Positions 11,369 through 22,014 of a stretch of DNA of 64,000 nucleotides are shown here, in pieces; the first letter of the stretch is position 1, and each line of letters begins with the position of its first letter. A program made the position numbers and the translations under genes. The stretch comes from Protopterus annectens (Eukaryota; Chordata; Ceratodontiformes; Protopteridae), in contig NC_056734.1 in NCBI RefSeq assembly GCF_019279795.1, positions 2,671,565-2,735,564 of the forward strand, given 5' to 3'. The notes below the pieces were generated by a model. It did no database searches. It was not told where the DNA came from and saw only the letters and a program-made list of their open reading frames with translations.

Positions 11369-11499
11369 AGCTAAAACGTCTCTTACACGGACTGGTTTCT
11401 GCTTTGTGGATTGCTAATATACCTCATTTGCATACCTTTCGGCTGCAAGTGAGGTATTTAGCATGTCCACGCCCAGTCCGTGTAAGAGACGTTTTAGCT
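11369..11499. mobile_element. Foldback (palindromic) element with perfect outer arms
   Basis: The left arm agctaaaacgtctcttacac... and the right arm ...gtgtaagagacgttttagct are exact complements over about 28 bp. The interior (gctaatatacctcatttgca / tgcaagtgaggtatttagc) also pairs with few mismatches, so nearly the whole 131 bp folds on itself. The same gtctcttacac core appears twice more just to the right (~11501 and ~11560). This is typical of a MITE or the end of a DNA transposon. The superfamily is not determined. Confidence 0.8.
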
Positions 11500-11729
11500 G
11501 GTCTCTTACACGGAGTTTAGGGCTGTTCCTGGATCGCGAGGCATGCATGGAGTGTTGCACGTCTCTTACACTCCGTGCAAGCCTTCGTGAATCCTGCCCA
11601 AAGTTTATCAGCATGAAATAACAGTAAAAGAAACAACAGAATATCCAGTAAATTAAAATTTCAGAGCAGGAAAACATTCTGTCATCCTAGATAAAAGAAA
11701 GACAGCAGATGTATGCAAAAATTAGTTGC

Positions 11730-12404
11730 ACTTGAACTTTAAATATACAGAGCAATAATGTCTTGCACGTTGAAAAAAACAGAAAAAAAATAATTTTGAA
11801 CAAATGGGTTGCAAGAAAGAAAACTTCTATCCGCAGATAATATTCTTTTGTTTCTAGCTAATTCTGAGCTACACAAATTACTGAATCTTAAAAATAATCT
11901 TATCTGAATTTCCAGGCAGAGAGAGAGAAATATAAACCCTGTGAACAAAATTCAGAAGTCATAGTCTCCAGGTAAGATTTCTTATTAACTACCTTGATTC
12001 TTTCATCTGTTCTGGGCTTGTATTTTTTCATACAAACAGGCATTCACATATGCATACTAATGATCATGTTTGCTTGCATTCTGGTCAGCCATCTTTTCAA
12101 AGAATCTTCTATTTTTTTTTTATTCTAGCTTTCTGGCACTAGGAAAATCCCATATCCTGTAATTACAGGGCAGACCAGCTACATCTTCACAGCCTATCCA
12201 TAGCTGCTGTGGTTCCTAACAGATGACAAGAAGTTACACAAAACAACTTGAATTGAATATTCCATATATTTTATTTAATTTTTTCTATTTTACATTCACA
12301 GAAAAAAGTTCTTATGCATTTTCATGCCACAGAAAGCAAACATGTGGCTAAAAATTTTATCAGACTTAAGAGCAGCTCACATTTGTGTTACATTCTAGTG
12401 TGCA
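11730..12404 (-). repeat. 3' LTR of the fossil Gmr1-like element
   Basis: This region aligns by eye with 20828-21640. Shared landmarks are aaatatacagag, ttttgaaca...ttgcaagaaa, ctacacaaattactgaatctt against ctacaagaattattgaatctt, tcatacaaacaggcattcacat against tcatacagaagcaggtcacat, and aagaatcttct. The inner border is placed by a pyrimidine tract at 12411-12432, which is the complement of a polypurine tract. The outer border is approximate. Divergence between the two LTRs is high, so the insertion is old. Confidence 0.7.
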
Positions 12405-13640
12405 GGAAAGCCTCCCACCTCCCACCCCGCAGACTGTAAATACTTTTTTTGAGGCTCCTCAAAAATAAAGCCTGAGAGGAAGCTACACACATCAATTAAA
12501 ATACCAACTTCTTTGACTTAAAAGGCTATCTGAATGTATATCCTTTGTAGAAGAGTAAGATTCTGCCTAAATGATTTCTAACTTGACAGGGTTTGGATGA
12601 CTTGTACTACCACCCTCTCTATGACCCAAGTAAGACACTTCTGCCATTCATACCTGAGGCTTGTTAACCATAATAGTTAACTCTGCCATGTTTAGCCTGT
12701 CCAACACCTCCTTAATATGTTGAACATATTCTTGGCAGAACCACCTGTAGACTGCAATATCATTCAAAGAGAATAGTCTATATCTCGTGCTAAGATACAA
12801 TCTCTCAACCACTATAATGTAGCTAGGGTATTCTTCATCCAAAAGAACATCTTGGTAGACTCATATAAAGCAAAAATGTCTGACAGTTACTGACTGTTTC
12901 CTCACTACATGTAGCAATGATACCTGCCAGTAAGTCTCAGTCAAGTCAATAGAAATTAAGGGTCTATATCAGTTTGTTGAACTCTTAACTGAGCGAATCA
13001 CTAATCATCAAACCCTATTCAGCAAAAGCTCAATTAAGTGAATGATCATTTCAGTGAATATTTTCCTAGGGAAAGGACATGGTTGGCCATCATCGGAGAT
13101 TTGCCCTTTTCTCCACTGTAGTGCCATCTCAGAGTTAGTATATATAGTTAGGGGGGTGTGGGGGTTTTGAATTTTGTTGTATTTGTTCCAGTCGTTAGCT
13201 GGCCTACTAGTTTTTTCCCTAGGAAATGTTTGGAATGGTCATTCACTTAACTGAGCTTTTGCTAATTTGAGTTCAATGATTAACAATTTGCTCAATTAAG
13301 CTTTCAATGAAGTAATATAGACCCAAAATTAGATATGTAACCTCACTCTCTAAGACTTCACCTGTTCTGGGCATGGGGTAAGCATCTAAGTCCGTGAGTT
13401 TTCATTTCCTGTAGTCTACCCAGAATCTTGTTCAGCCATATTTCTTTTCCACCAGAATTACCAGTTGGGCACAGATACTTCTGGACTTCTGGATTACCCT
13501 AGATCCAAAATGTCCTGGTGTTCCTATCTAGGGGTTTACTTAATCTACTCAGCCACCCTCTAAGGTGCCTTTTCATGGGGCCCAATGTCAACACAGTGCT
13601 CCACAAGGTGAGTACACCCTGACTTACCAGTAAACAGATC
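12405..13640 (-). pseudogene. Fossil Gmr1-like reverse transcriptase/RNase H region
   Basis: Minus-strand reading at 12842-12648 gives DIAVY...HIKEVLDRLNMAELTI, which lines up with DVAIY...HVREVLSRLQRAGLTI-type sequence of the younger element at 29000-29100. The segment next to the pyrimidine tract (12434-12500) matches the complement of the region before that element's polypurine tract. RNase H is barely recognisable. A MITE is inserted at 12960-13324. Many stops and indels; no function. Confidence 0.65.
12960..13324. mobile_element. MITE copy 1 (TIR GGGTCTATAT), shared core family
   Basis: Terminal inverted repeats gggtctatat (12960-12969) and atatagaccc (13315-13324) bound the element. 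Subterminal arms with tgaatgatca/tgaccattca-type pairing and aaagctca/tgagctttt lie just inside. The middle carries the core ccactgtagtg...atctcagagttag...gggggtgtggggg, which recurs at 49.8, 50.25 and 51.0 kb. The element splits the RT region of the fossil Gmr1-like element. A TTAA-like flank (aattaa|GGG) on the left hints at Kolobok or piggyBac type, but the right flank (aaaatt) does not confirm it. Confidence 0.75.
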
Positions 13641-14164
13641 CTCAAACTTCTGTATCACTTCCTGAATCTCATGACTGTGGTAAGAGATAAATACAGCAAA
13701 AGAGCAGCTTTGTCTAATGAAATATCAGACCAAGCCTCACTGAGAAAGCCTTCCACAAGATCCCCATCTGGTTCCTCCTGTAAGCTACTGCAGATGCTGA
13801 GTACCGGAGTCTCTCTCTCTCTATCTTGGTATGGCATCATCATGTTAACAGGGTATGGTTTCTCTTCTACCTCCTCCATGGCAAATCAGCCATGCACTTA
13901 GCATCGCTCACCTTTCTCACAATAGTGAAAGGACCCTCCCATGCTGTGCTCAGTTTATTTTGTCTTAAAGGAATAAGCACCATAATTTTCAACACAACAT
14001 AATAATCTGTGGCCCTGGTTGTCTGTTCATACCAGACCTTTTACTGCTGTTGTGCTTGCGCCTGGTGCTCTAGTGCCATCCCCATGAGACACCTAAGCCT
14101 GGTCTTGAAGTTTAAGGCATATTTCACAGCAGACTTGGTGGGAATGAGAGACATCCTCCTATTT
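13641..14164 (-). pseudogene. Fossil Gmr1-like integrase C-terminal region
   Basis: Minus-strand reading from 14160 downward gives QAQAQQQ.KVWY, VLKIMVLIPL, AWEGPFTIVRKVSDA and then, at 13850-13700, NMMMPYQDRE...LSICSSLQEE. The same order is found at 28060-28370 in the younger element (EAQQQKKVWY, QQVMVLIPV, AWEGPYKVVRKVSDV, NMMKPYHDRE). The GPY/F-type fold is the C-terminal DNA-contact module of many Ty3/gypsy integrases. It lies before RT, not after it, which confirms the Gmr1 gene order in this copy too. Confidence 0.8.
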
Positions 14165-16012
14165 GCCACAAATTAAATCTAAGTTCATTCATTCACATGT
14201 ATTCATTCATAACTGCTACAATATCTATTATCAAACAATCTACTAACTCCCTCACAGCACAGACTCCTGCCTAATCACAGCACTACCTCAGCCCTAGTAA
14301 GTTTTACCAATACCGTGAACCAACTCTATAGTGAAGGTAACCTAGTCTCCTCAACTTTCCTCGATATGTCAAAAGCATTTGACACCATATCACATATCAA
14401 ACTCTTACATGTCCTAGCTGAACTAATCCTCAACCAGACAGCAATAGCCTGGTTTCAAGACTATCTGGATGGCCATCAAAAAGCAGTATTATGGCAACAA
14501 AAACTCTTCCCAATTCTGTCCGTTACTCTAGGAGTCCCATAAGGTTCTATCCTTGGCCCACTCCTCTTTACAGTTTTCACAAACAAACTCCACGTAGCCA
14601 CAAGAGAAAAAACACTCATACAATATGCAGATGATTCAACCCTAATATGCGCTGCTCCTACCTTCCAGAAACTAGAACAAATAACTCAACAGTCATTTAC
14701 AGCTATAGAAGCTTGACAAACTAATGCTCAACTAATAGTGAGCCCCAAAAAAAACTAAGCTCATCCTGTTTCACCATACTAGAGCCCCTGACACCTCCCC
14801 TCCATTCAAAATTACTTCCGCCAATAACACCATCATAGCACCAGTTTCTAGTACTAAGCTATTAGGGGTTACTTATTGACCAGAATATGTTATTTGACAT
14901 TCATATAGCCCAAGCCATAAAAAAGTACACAAAAAAACTAGGGTGCCTCTACAGGAGCAAACACTATCTCACAGCTGACACCAGAGCCACTATTGCCAGA
15001 ACCCACCTTATTTCAACATTACTTTATGCATCCCCTATCCTTACCAGCCTAAGAAAATCAGATATAACAAAACTAGAAACTTGTTATAATAAAATATCAA
15101 AGTTTGTTACAGGCACCAATTGTAGATCCCACCATTGCCACTCTCTCACAAAACGTTCATGGCTTGAATTCCCCTCACTGCTAAAATACAACCAGCTCAA
15201 AATGGCTCACCAAATAATAAACCAGCCTGAAAAAACTCCAGCCCTAAATAACCTACTAGCTCACTACTCTAATAAATGATGGGTCCTTTGCTCTAGCAAT
15301 AAGGCATTATTAGAAATAACAGAAAACAAAAACCTCGCTGGAGAATCCCTCTACTCCTGTACTGTCGCCAGAGCCTGGAATAGCCTTCCACTAGTCATTA
15401 AATCCAACACTAACACAGACCAATTCAAAAATCTACTAAAAGCCCACCTGTCTGCTACATGGATCTGTCCATGTACTGAACCTGGCTAAATAACTAAATT
15501 AGAATAAACCAAGTCACCTAACAGACTGGCCAAAATACTGTCCCAGACTAAACCATGCTATCTAATGGTTTCATCACTATCTAACTCACACCAAACTCTC
15601 TAAGATCCTAACTAAACAAAAGCCTCTTCTAGTCTCTTCTTCAGTCTCACTACACAGTTTCCTTTAGCATGCCGTAAGTTCAAACTTATAAATATTGTCC
15701 AGTCTTGTAAAGACTGTATATAAAGTAATCTGCTCAAACTGTTATGCTTGCATGATTTTTGTACTTTTCAATAGTAATCTTGAACTACTAGTCTGTGTTT
15801 TCTATCCTGTATAAATACCATAAACTGTAATTTGTTTTGTTTTTAGAAATGCTATGCCAATTTTGTTTAGATTGCTGAAGAAAAGCTATGTACAATTGTT
15901 ACATTTTTATTCTCTGTATGTCTTGGAGCTTTTCTCCCCGGGCCTCCACTGAAAATGGACTTGTTGTCCATTTGGACTTTCCCAGTAAACAAATGTAAAA
16001 TAAAATAAATAC
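14165..16012 (+). pseudogene. CR1/L2-group LINE (RT part and 3' end) nested in the fossil Gmr1-like element
   Basis: The frame at 14315 reads FLDMSKAFDTISHIKLL (RT motif A) and SVTLGVP, then a stop, then GSILGPLLFTVF (motif B) and QYADDSTLI (motif C, catalytic Asp pair intact). The frame 14887-15279 gives the thumb and C-terminal segment (THLISTLLYASPI, WLEFPSLLKYNQLKMAHQII). It is followed by AWNSLPLVIKS...FKNLLKAHL, typical of the LINE ORF2 end. The 3' part (15850-16010) has a characteristic cccgggcctccactgaaaat...ccatttggactttccc stretch and ends in aaaataaaataaat. The 5' part is truncated, at least from the endonuclease. It interrupts integrase sequence, which resumes on both sides. Confidence 0.85.
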
Positions 16013-16530
16013 GTTACCTTCATTCTGTGACCACACAAAAATGCCAGTTGTGAACATACTATGGATTTGTGGGCACTTCTCTGTATGCAAAGAGGGGATG
16101 GGGCAGGCACCTCTCCTACTCCCATTTGAACTGGTCTATGCATGCTCTCAACAGAATCTTCAGTGCAGAATGTAACCCATCCACCAGACCACCGGTCTGT
16201 GGATGGGAAGGGATGGTCTTTAAAAGCTTTACCCTGCAGCCCTTCCACAAACAGACCAACAGGTCTGACTTGAATTAGCAGCACTACCTGTCAGCATTTC
16301 TCTGGAGAAACCTACTCTGATGAAGATTTCTACTGCAGTATTCAGAACCTTCTCTGCCTCATTAGAGGACAGTGACACTCCCTCAGGCTATCTAGTAGAA
16401 TAGTCGACCATCACAAGGATATAGCTTTTATCTGTGGAGCTTGGGATAGTAAGAGGTTCCACTGTGTCTCCAAAATGGTCCCTCAGTAACAAAGAAAGGC
16501 ATCAAAGCAGTTATAGCCTTATCGCATGTC
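16013..16530 (-). pseudogene. Fossil Gmr1-like integrase catalytic core
   Basis: The minus-strand translation shows, in the expected order, EGPFWRHSGT, YILVMVDYST and NEAEKVLN...IFIRVGFS. Then, in another frame, LLVCLWKGCRVKLLKTIPSH, PQTGGLVDGLHSALKILLRA and CLPHPLFAYREVP follow. Each parallels a block of the younger element at 27500-27910, including the HPQTxGxxE-type block, where the catalytic Glu position reads Asp here. Frameshifts and stops break it. The LINE at 14.2-16.0 kb was inserted just after the YREVP block. Confidence 0.75.
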
Positions 16531-16534
16531 GTCA

Positions 16535-16855
16535 CTGTTGCAATGTCTTGCTGTAACCCTTCACATCCTTTGCAATAACTTTTTGACACTGTTGCAATGT
16601 CTTGCTGTAACCCTTCACATCCTTTTGCAATAACTTTTTGACACTGTTGCAATGTCTTGCTGTAACCCTTCACATCCTTTGCAATAACTTTTTGACACTG
16701 TTGCAATGTCTTGCTGTAACCCTTCACATCCTTTGCAATAACTTTTTGACACTGTTGCAATGTCTTGCTGTAACCCTTCACATCCTTTGCAATAACTTTT
16801 TTACACTGTTGCAATGTTTTACTGTAACCCTTCACATCCTTTGCAATAACTGACT
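16535..16855. repeat. 54-bp minisatellite derived from the integrase zinc finger
   Basis: ctgttgcaatg recurs at 16535, 16589, 16644, 16698, 16752 and 16806: steps of 54, 55, 54, 54 and 54 bp. On the minus strand each unit encodes KGYSKTLQQCQKVIAKDV or close to it. The younger element has DVTGYCRTCEQCQKVGKA at the matching place (27390-27437), which is the Cys-x2-Cys half of the integrase zinc finger. The unit is therefore 18 codons of integrase, multiplied about six times while keeping frame except where the unit is 55 bp. Confidence 0.9.
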
Positions 16856-17110
16856 ATTAAAATTTCTGCTTAACCTTTTTTGTATGCTTTATGCACATAC
16901 AGCCTTAAAAGGGTTAATACTGGTTCTGAAAAGAAGTTTCTGTTGGTAGGCTTTTGGTGTTACCAGCTGTTGTGTCACCTCTTCTTCTGGGCCTCCTTCA
17001 GAAGTACATTCTCTGTGCAGTAATCCTTTGTCCCAGTATATATACTCCCCCTGTCCATGAGGATCAGGATCTTCCTTGGTTACCTCCCTAAGGTCCTATA
17101 AAGTAGGGTC
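16856..17110 (-). pseudogene. Fossil integrase N-terminal zinc finger and linker
   Basis: Minus-strand reading gives YIYWDKGLLHRECTSEGG, QLVTPKAY and a degraded FKAVCA.SIQKRL. These parallel SVYWYKGLLYREWTPEGG, LVVPRAY and FAGHMGIQHTKRHI at 27175-27345 of the younger element, that is, the linker and the His half of the H2C2 zinc finger. It leads directly into the minisatellite. Confidence 0.7.
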
Positions 17111-18139
17111 TGAGATCTAAACATTTTTCTTTCTTTCTTTCTTTCTGACCCTCACCAGTTTCCCCTCCAAAGGAAGTTTCATATCTTCAAATGGTAAAGC
17201 CTCAAATTTAGTCTCACTAGTACAGTTTAACTCTCTCCTTGAAGTAACATCTACCAAGGGAATCCTAGAATTTTTCAACAGCAATGGGTTAGATTTAGGC
17301 TCTCTGCTAGTAACTAGTACCCTCCTTTAAATAGTCATATCACCAATATCATTTGGAGGTTTCAGCACTGTCTGGGTCTCCACCCTGTTGCTTTTCCCAT
17401 GTTCTTGCCTCCGTGCTCTGTGTATAATTACATGTGTGCAAGGTACTGCATTATCAAAATTATTTCCTATTAAAAATCTGTGATGTCACTGGAAAGAATC
17501 ACCTGCTTGTTCCTTGCCTTTGTTAGTCCAAATAAATTCCAGCCTAGCTGAAAAGGTGTCCATCCAATAGTTCTCACAGCAGTATAATGTCTAGATACCT
17601 ATTGCTCCCAACTACTGCAGGCTTGACAACAGATAGAAATAAGTCCACATGCTTCCATTTCCAAACCAAGGATGCCAAATGCATATTAAAAATCAAATTC
17701 AGAACACAATTAACACCTTTTCGTGGACCTAAAATTCACTTTATGCCAAATTATTTTAAAAGCAAGAACTGACAGCTTCAACTATCATTTTCCAAGGCTC
17801 TAATATCATAAACTGCACTCTGCCATATATGAACCTTGGAAGACAATTAACCAAAGAACTACTTCTTGTTTTTAAAATAATTTGAAATAAAGTAGCTTGA
17901 TGATAGACATATCTGATGTTGTATCCCTCTTGGGAATGTTCTCATTTCCCTCCATCAGGGTAGGGCACAGACCCTTAGGGCAGTTTGGTACAGCAGTTGT
18001 TTCTAGCAACCTATAACTGTTATAGCATTACCTCTGTTTGCTGCTCCCTTTGACTTTTATTTTCTATTTTGTTTCAGTGAACATTGATATCTTATACAAG
18101 ATACGGGTTATATCAGAAGTGGAAGCTTCAGTCTTTGCC
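17111..18139 (-). pseudogene. Fossil Gmr1-like protease-to-integrase linker, with protease C-terminal remnant
   Basis: A minus-strand segment near 17380-17560 reads FSARLEFIWTNKGKEQAG followed by FLIGNNFDNAVPCTHVII. The second part matches VLRGNDLDEAVPCAHAVT in the younger element; an (L/I)LGNDL block near the C terminus is a mark of retroviral-type aspartic proteases. The ARLEF... part, which would precede it in a protease, is absent from the younger copy. The rest (17600-18139) is probably the remaining protease and nucleocapsid but is too decayed to align by eye. Confidence 0.5.
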
Positions 18140-19260
18140 TATGAAACCTGCTGTGAAGGTTTAGGCTACCTCCATGGGTCCCCTTATACCCAGTTGTAGA
18201 ACGCTGTGTGCCCTTTTCTTGTGCAGTTGTAATCTTCTAGACAGGGAGAGGTCCCTCTACCTCCCTCTCTGTCATTCCAAAAGTGTTACACTTGTAGTCT
18301 ACAGAACAGATTCTGATGCCCTCGGGCACAGTAATGAGTGGTTGCTTTCTCCTTAAAAATTCTGCTAGCTTTTCAAATGCGGTGACTTGATAGTGTCTCA
18401 ACCACCTATGGAAGGAATTAGAAATAAGAAGAGACATCTCTAAAGGAAGCCTTACTTAAGAGAACCATTTGCAAACAAAACAAAAAGTAGCTTCCACCAG
18501 AGCAAATATGTAGTTAAAATCACTTATTTTAATAACACTTTAAAACCACAAGCTGCACAAATCTTTCTGGAAGGAAGGAAGTGTGTTTTTTTTCTGGAGT
18601 GTAATCACTAGAATCTGGTTTTCTTCTACACTATCTAAATTTATTTTTTTTACACATGCTTTAGAAATCAATTTAAAATATTCATATATACCTTGTTTAA
18701 TGTTATAATAATTCAAATAATCAATATTATTTAACTTTGAGACAGCTTGAACGGCTTCATCCATGACTAGAGATGTTAAAAACCTTACCCAATACCATTG
18801 GTCATTTTGGTGTTGACTAAACACTTTGTCAAATGCACAAGTGAAACTATCAATGTCATCCCCTCTTTATACTCTGGAATTAATTTAGTAATGACCTTGA
18901 CATCAAGAGTTCACCCCCCCAAATGCTCATGAGCATTCTTTTTGTGCTAGTGTTGTTTTTCTCTTTCTTCGGCCTCCTACTACTGCATTTTCTCAGCTAC
19001 CCAAGCTCCAGAAACGTCATCTGTAGTGCCAGTTTTTGAATTTCTAGCTGGATCTTGAGATCATCTGGGTATGGGTTGGACTGTCCTTTCTCTTCATGCT
19101 CTACAACCACATTACTTGTCAGGCTGACTTCTGATTTAGTAGGCTACTGTCCAACTACATATAAGGCTAGTTTCATGTGCTTCTCAGACTGGCAACATTC
19201 TTTTGGTTTTATACTCCTTAGTCAGCTTGGTCACATACAGCTTGCTGTATTCATATGAGC
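18140..19260 (-). pseudogene. Fossil Gmr1-like gag
   Basis: The minus-strand frame 18824-18540 reads QNDQWYWVRFLTSLVMDEA and FKLISKACVKK. The frame 18437-18237 reads FHRWLRHYQVTAFEKLAEFL and PEGIRICSVDYK. Both follow the capsid of the younger element (WVRFLTPLLHGK; FRRWVSGCQVATFEGLADLL; HKDMRIWLADR). Around 19020-19060 a KIQLEIQKLALQ-like stretch corresponds to its N-terminal coiled coil (LKLQLELKRLELE). Stops and gaps throughout. Confidence 0.75.
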
Positions 19261-19836
19261 TCCTTTCTACTTGTCTCCTACTATTCTGACTAAAAATAAA
19301 ATGCTGTTCAGTTCATACATCTCTGTATATAACTTGTGGCTGCAAGACTGTACACATTTGGTGATACATTTTAATTATACTCTAAACAAGCCCATTTCAA
19401 TATCCTAGCACTATCAGCAATGTAAGGGATGTTGTGCAGTCAATAGTAAGATAGTGCTTGAATCCCATCACTGCCATCAAATGTAAAGGGAAGGGGGTGT
19501 TGGCAGACATGGTGATGTTTGAATCCCACCACTTTCAACTACTGTGAATAAAGACCAGGGATATGGACTCTTGAGTCACACCACTGATGCCAAACAGATT
19601 TATATATAAATAAGGCACACAACTATGATTTGCTAACTAACTAATTCACTTGGCCACAAAAGCATACAGAAATTATGCATCACTGCCCTGGGTATGAATC
19701 TTCAACATCCAGCCAAGAATAAGCTTTACGTGGGACACCACACTGAGTTTCATTGCTTTCCAGTTCTCACTTTCCCACAGTAACTGTACTTTAAATAAAC
19801 TCATACAGTTTCACATATGTGCGCGAGTGCGCGCGT

Positions 19837-19837
<1 letters not shown>

Positions 19838-19892
<55 letters not shown>

Positions 19893-20062
19893 ACACACAC
19901 ACGCATGCACGTATGCACACACACACACACGCACGCACATGCTCACATGCTCACACGCACACATACACACACGCATGCACGCACATGCATGCACGTATGC
20001 ACACACACATGCACACACATGCACGCACACGCATACACACACAAGCACATACACACATTATG
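19838..20062. repeat. (CA)n and CA/TGCA-rich microsatellite
   Basis: A pure CA run is followed by CA interspersed with gcatgcacg units. The long His/Thr or Cys/Val frames on both strands are artefacts of the repeat. Confidence 0.95.
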
Positions 20063-20182
20063 GTACAAGGAAGATAAGTAATATTCTCTAATTATACAGC
20101 CTTCTTTCCCGACTCGCAGTAGTAAACTGCTACTACCCCAGATTATCAGACTGAAGAACTCGTAGTTACTCTTCACTCTTGA

Positions 20183-20446
20183 TAATAAGCCAAACAATGT
20201 TGTTGTGTCTTTTGGCTTTTCCCGGTTAGGGGTCGCCACAGTGGAACTTCGGTCCGCTAATGATTGGCAGTAGATTTTTACATGCTGAGTTGCCAGCCCT
20301 GACACACAACCTTCAACAAAGGTATGCCCATTCACGCATGTCTCCACACAGAAGACGCTCTAGCTGAGAATTGAACAGGGCAACGTCTCTACTGTGAGGC
20401 GACAATGCTACCGTAGCACCACCACCGCAGTAATAAGGAAAACAAT
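20183..20446 (-). mobile_element. tRNA-derived SINE with 16-bp target-site duplication
   Basis: The element occupies 20199-20430. Its flanks taataagccaaacaat (20183-20198) and taataaggaaaacaat (20431-20446) match at 14 of 16 positions. Read on the minus strand, the head has a tRNA-like gtggtgctacggtagcattgt A-box region and a degraded B box (tgttcaattctc). The body ends in gtggcgacccctaaccggga...agccaaaagacacaacaaca, a tail type I recognise from fish and other vertebrate SINEs. It is inserted between the fossil gag and its 5' LTR. Confidence 0.75.
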
Positions 20447-20827
20447 AATAAACACAAATATTAATGTATTGCAAAGCAGTCTGGTCAATGGAGGTAAATG
20501 CCAGCAGCTTGTAACCAATTAGCCATAAATACCTGCTTATCAAATAATACATTTATAAGGATGACCAGCCACACGCATTTTAAAACTGAATAAATACAAA
20601 TACTTTACTTACAAAAGTGCAAGTTATTTATTTTATATACCAGGAAAGATCTCCATGGACCCTTTTCAGACTTAGTCTGGGAAAGCTGTCTGGTTAAGCA
20701 ACTTGTTCAGATTTACACAGTTAGGTAATAAGGGAATCAAACTCTGGACCACTAGATATCAGAAAGCAGCTTGTTAACAGCTCCTTAATCCCCATGTGCT
20801 AACTGCCAGACAAGTGAAGCAGTAGAG
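20447..20827. other. No recognisable feature
   Basis: AT-rich sequence between the SINE and the LTR. It could be untranslated leader of the fossil Gmr1-like element or an unrelated insertion. Confidence 0.4.
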
Positions 20828-21640
20828 TTAACAGTTAAATATACAGAGAGATAAAGAACTGTACATAGATGCAGAAAATAATCATTTTGAACAGATTGCA
20901 AGAAACAGAACATCTAACTATAGTTAGTATTTTCTTTTCCATCCAGTTCTGAACTACAAGAATTATTGAATCTTAAAATTAGTTTATCTGGATTTCCATT
21001 TGGAGAGGCATAACTGCTGAGAACAAAAGTCACAAATAAAAAAGTCATGGGTTCATGTAGCTTTCCTTCTTAGCTGTCATGATTTTTTCAGCTGTTCTTG
21101 GTTTAGATCTTCTTTTATATCATACAGAAGCAGGTCACATATACATATTAATGAGCTTGTTTATTTGCCTTCAATCAGCTTCCTCTTTGAAGAATCTTCT
21201 AATTTCATTTTGTGATCATAGCACCCTGACATTACAAAACATCCAGGATCCTGAAATTACAGGGTAGATTGATTACATCGTCACATTCTATGTATAATTG
21301 TTGTGGTTTCCAGCATAAGCATGTAGTTTCCAGCATAAGTGTGCATAATTTGTGAGGAACTACTTCACAGACAACTTCAGTTTTAAATAACATACTTTTA
21401 TTTCATTTCATTTTTTTTCTTTTTGCATTCACAAAAAGGTCACAAATTCTCACATATATATCCATCTCAGAGAAAACACACATATTGTAGTTTAATCTTA
21501 TTTTTTAGTTTACCTGTTAAAGATGTAATCAACATTTGCAAAATTCTGATTCATTGCTGCTAATGCTTTTCCTCTGTGTTTGTATCAGACTGAGAATTTC
21601 AGCAGCTGTTTAGAATCTTCCACCAAAATTCTACTTACAT
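20828..21640 (-). repeat. 5' LTR of the fossil Gmr1-like element
   Basis: Partner of the LTR at 11730-12404; see the landmarks given there. In the minus orientation this is the upstream copy, next to the gag remnant. The right border is not fixed because the last ~150 bp align poorly, and I could not identify a target-site duplication. Confidence 0.65.
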
Positions 21641-21947
21641 TGCTCAGAAATAGTTTACAAATAAGTAAATTTTCGGAGAGGCCACATTAAGCACAAAAGA
21701 AATAAAGAGCTATATGGCATTCCTCTTAACTATCCAGATTTTTGTCTCACATGTTTACTCCATTCCTCATAAAATGTGTGCTTTTCTAGCAAACCATTGA
21801 GGACTGAAGTTACTAAATAATGACAGACATCTGAGTGTTATACTTGATATCCAACAAATTTGCATGCTAATGCAAAACCTGTTATACTAGCCCCTTTCTA
21901 ACTTTGTAAGAGCAATAATTAAAAGGCGTCGCTGATTTGGAACCTTT

Positions 21948-21949
<2 letters not shown>

Positions 21950-22012
<63 letters not shown>
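21950..22012. repeat. (CA)n microsatellite
   Basis: Pure dinucleotide run of about 63 bp. Confidence 0.97.

Positions 22013-22014
<2 letters not shown>

Noticed and set aside
12960..13324. Assigning the MITE to Kolobok or piggyBac by a TTAA duplication
   Set aside because: The left flank is compatible, but the right flank reads aaaatt; the copies in TA runs are uninformative.
16428..16835. 135-codon minus-strand frame as a repeat protein gene
   Set aside because: It is the 54-bp minisatellite inside a dead integrase; both ends run into broken integrase sequence, with no promoter or start of its own.
19791..20091. Several His/Thr and Cys/Val open frames
   Set aside because: They are translations of the (CA)n microsatellite.
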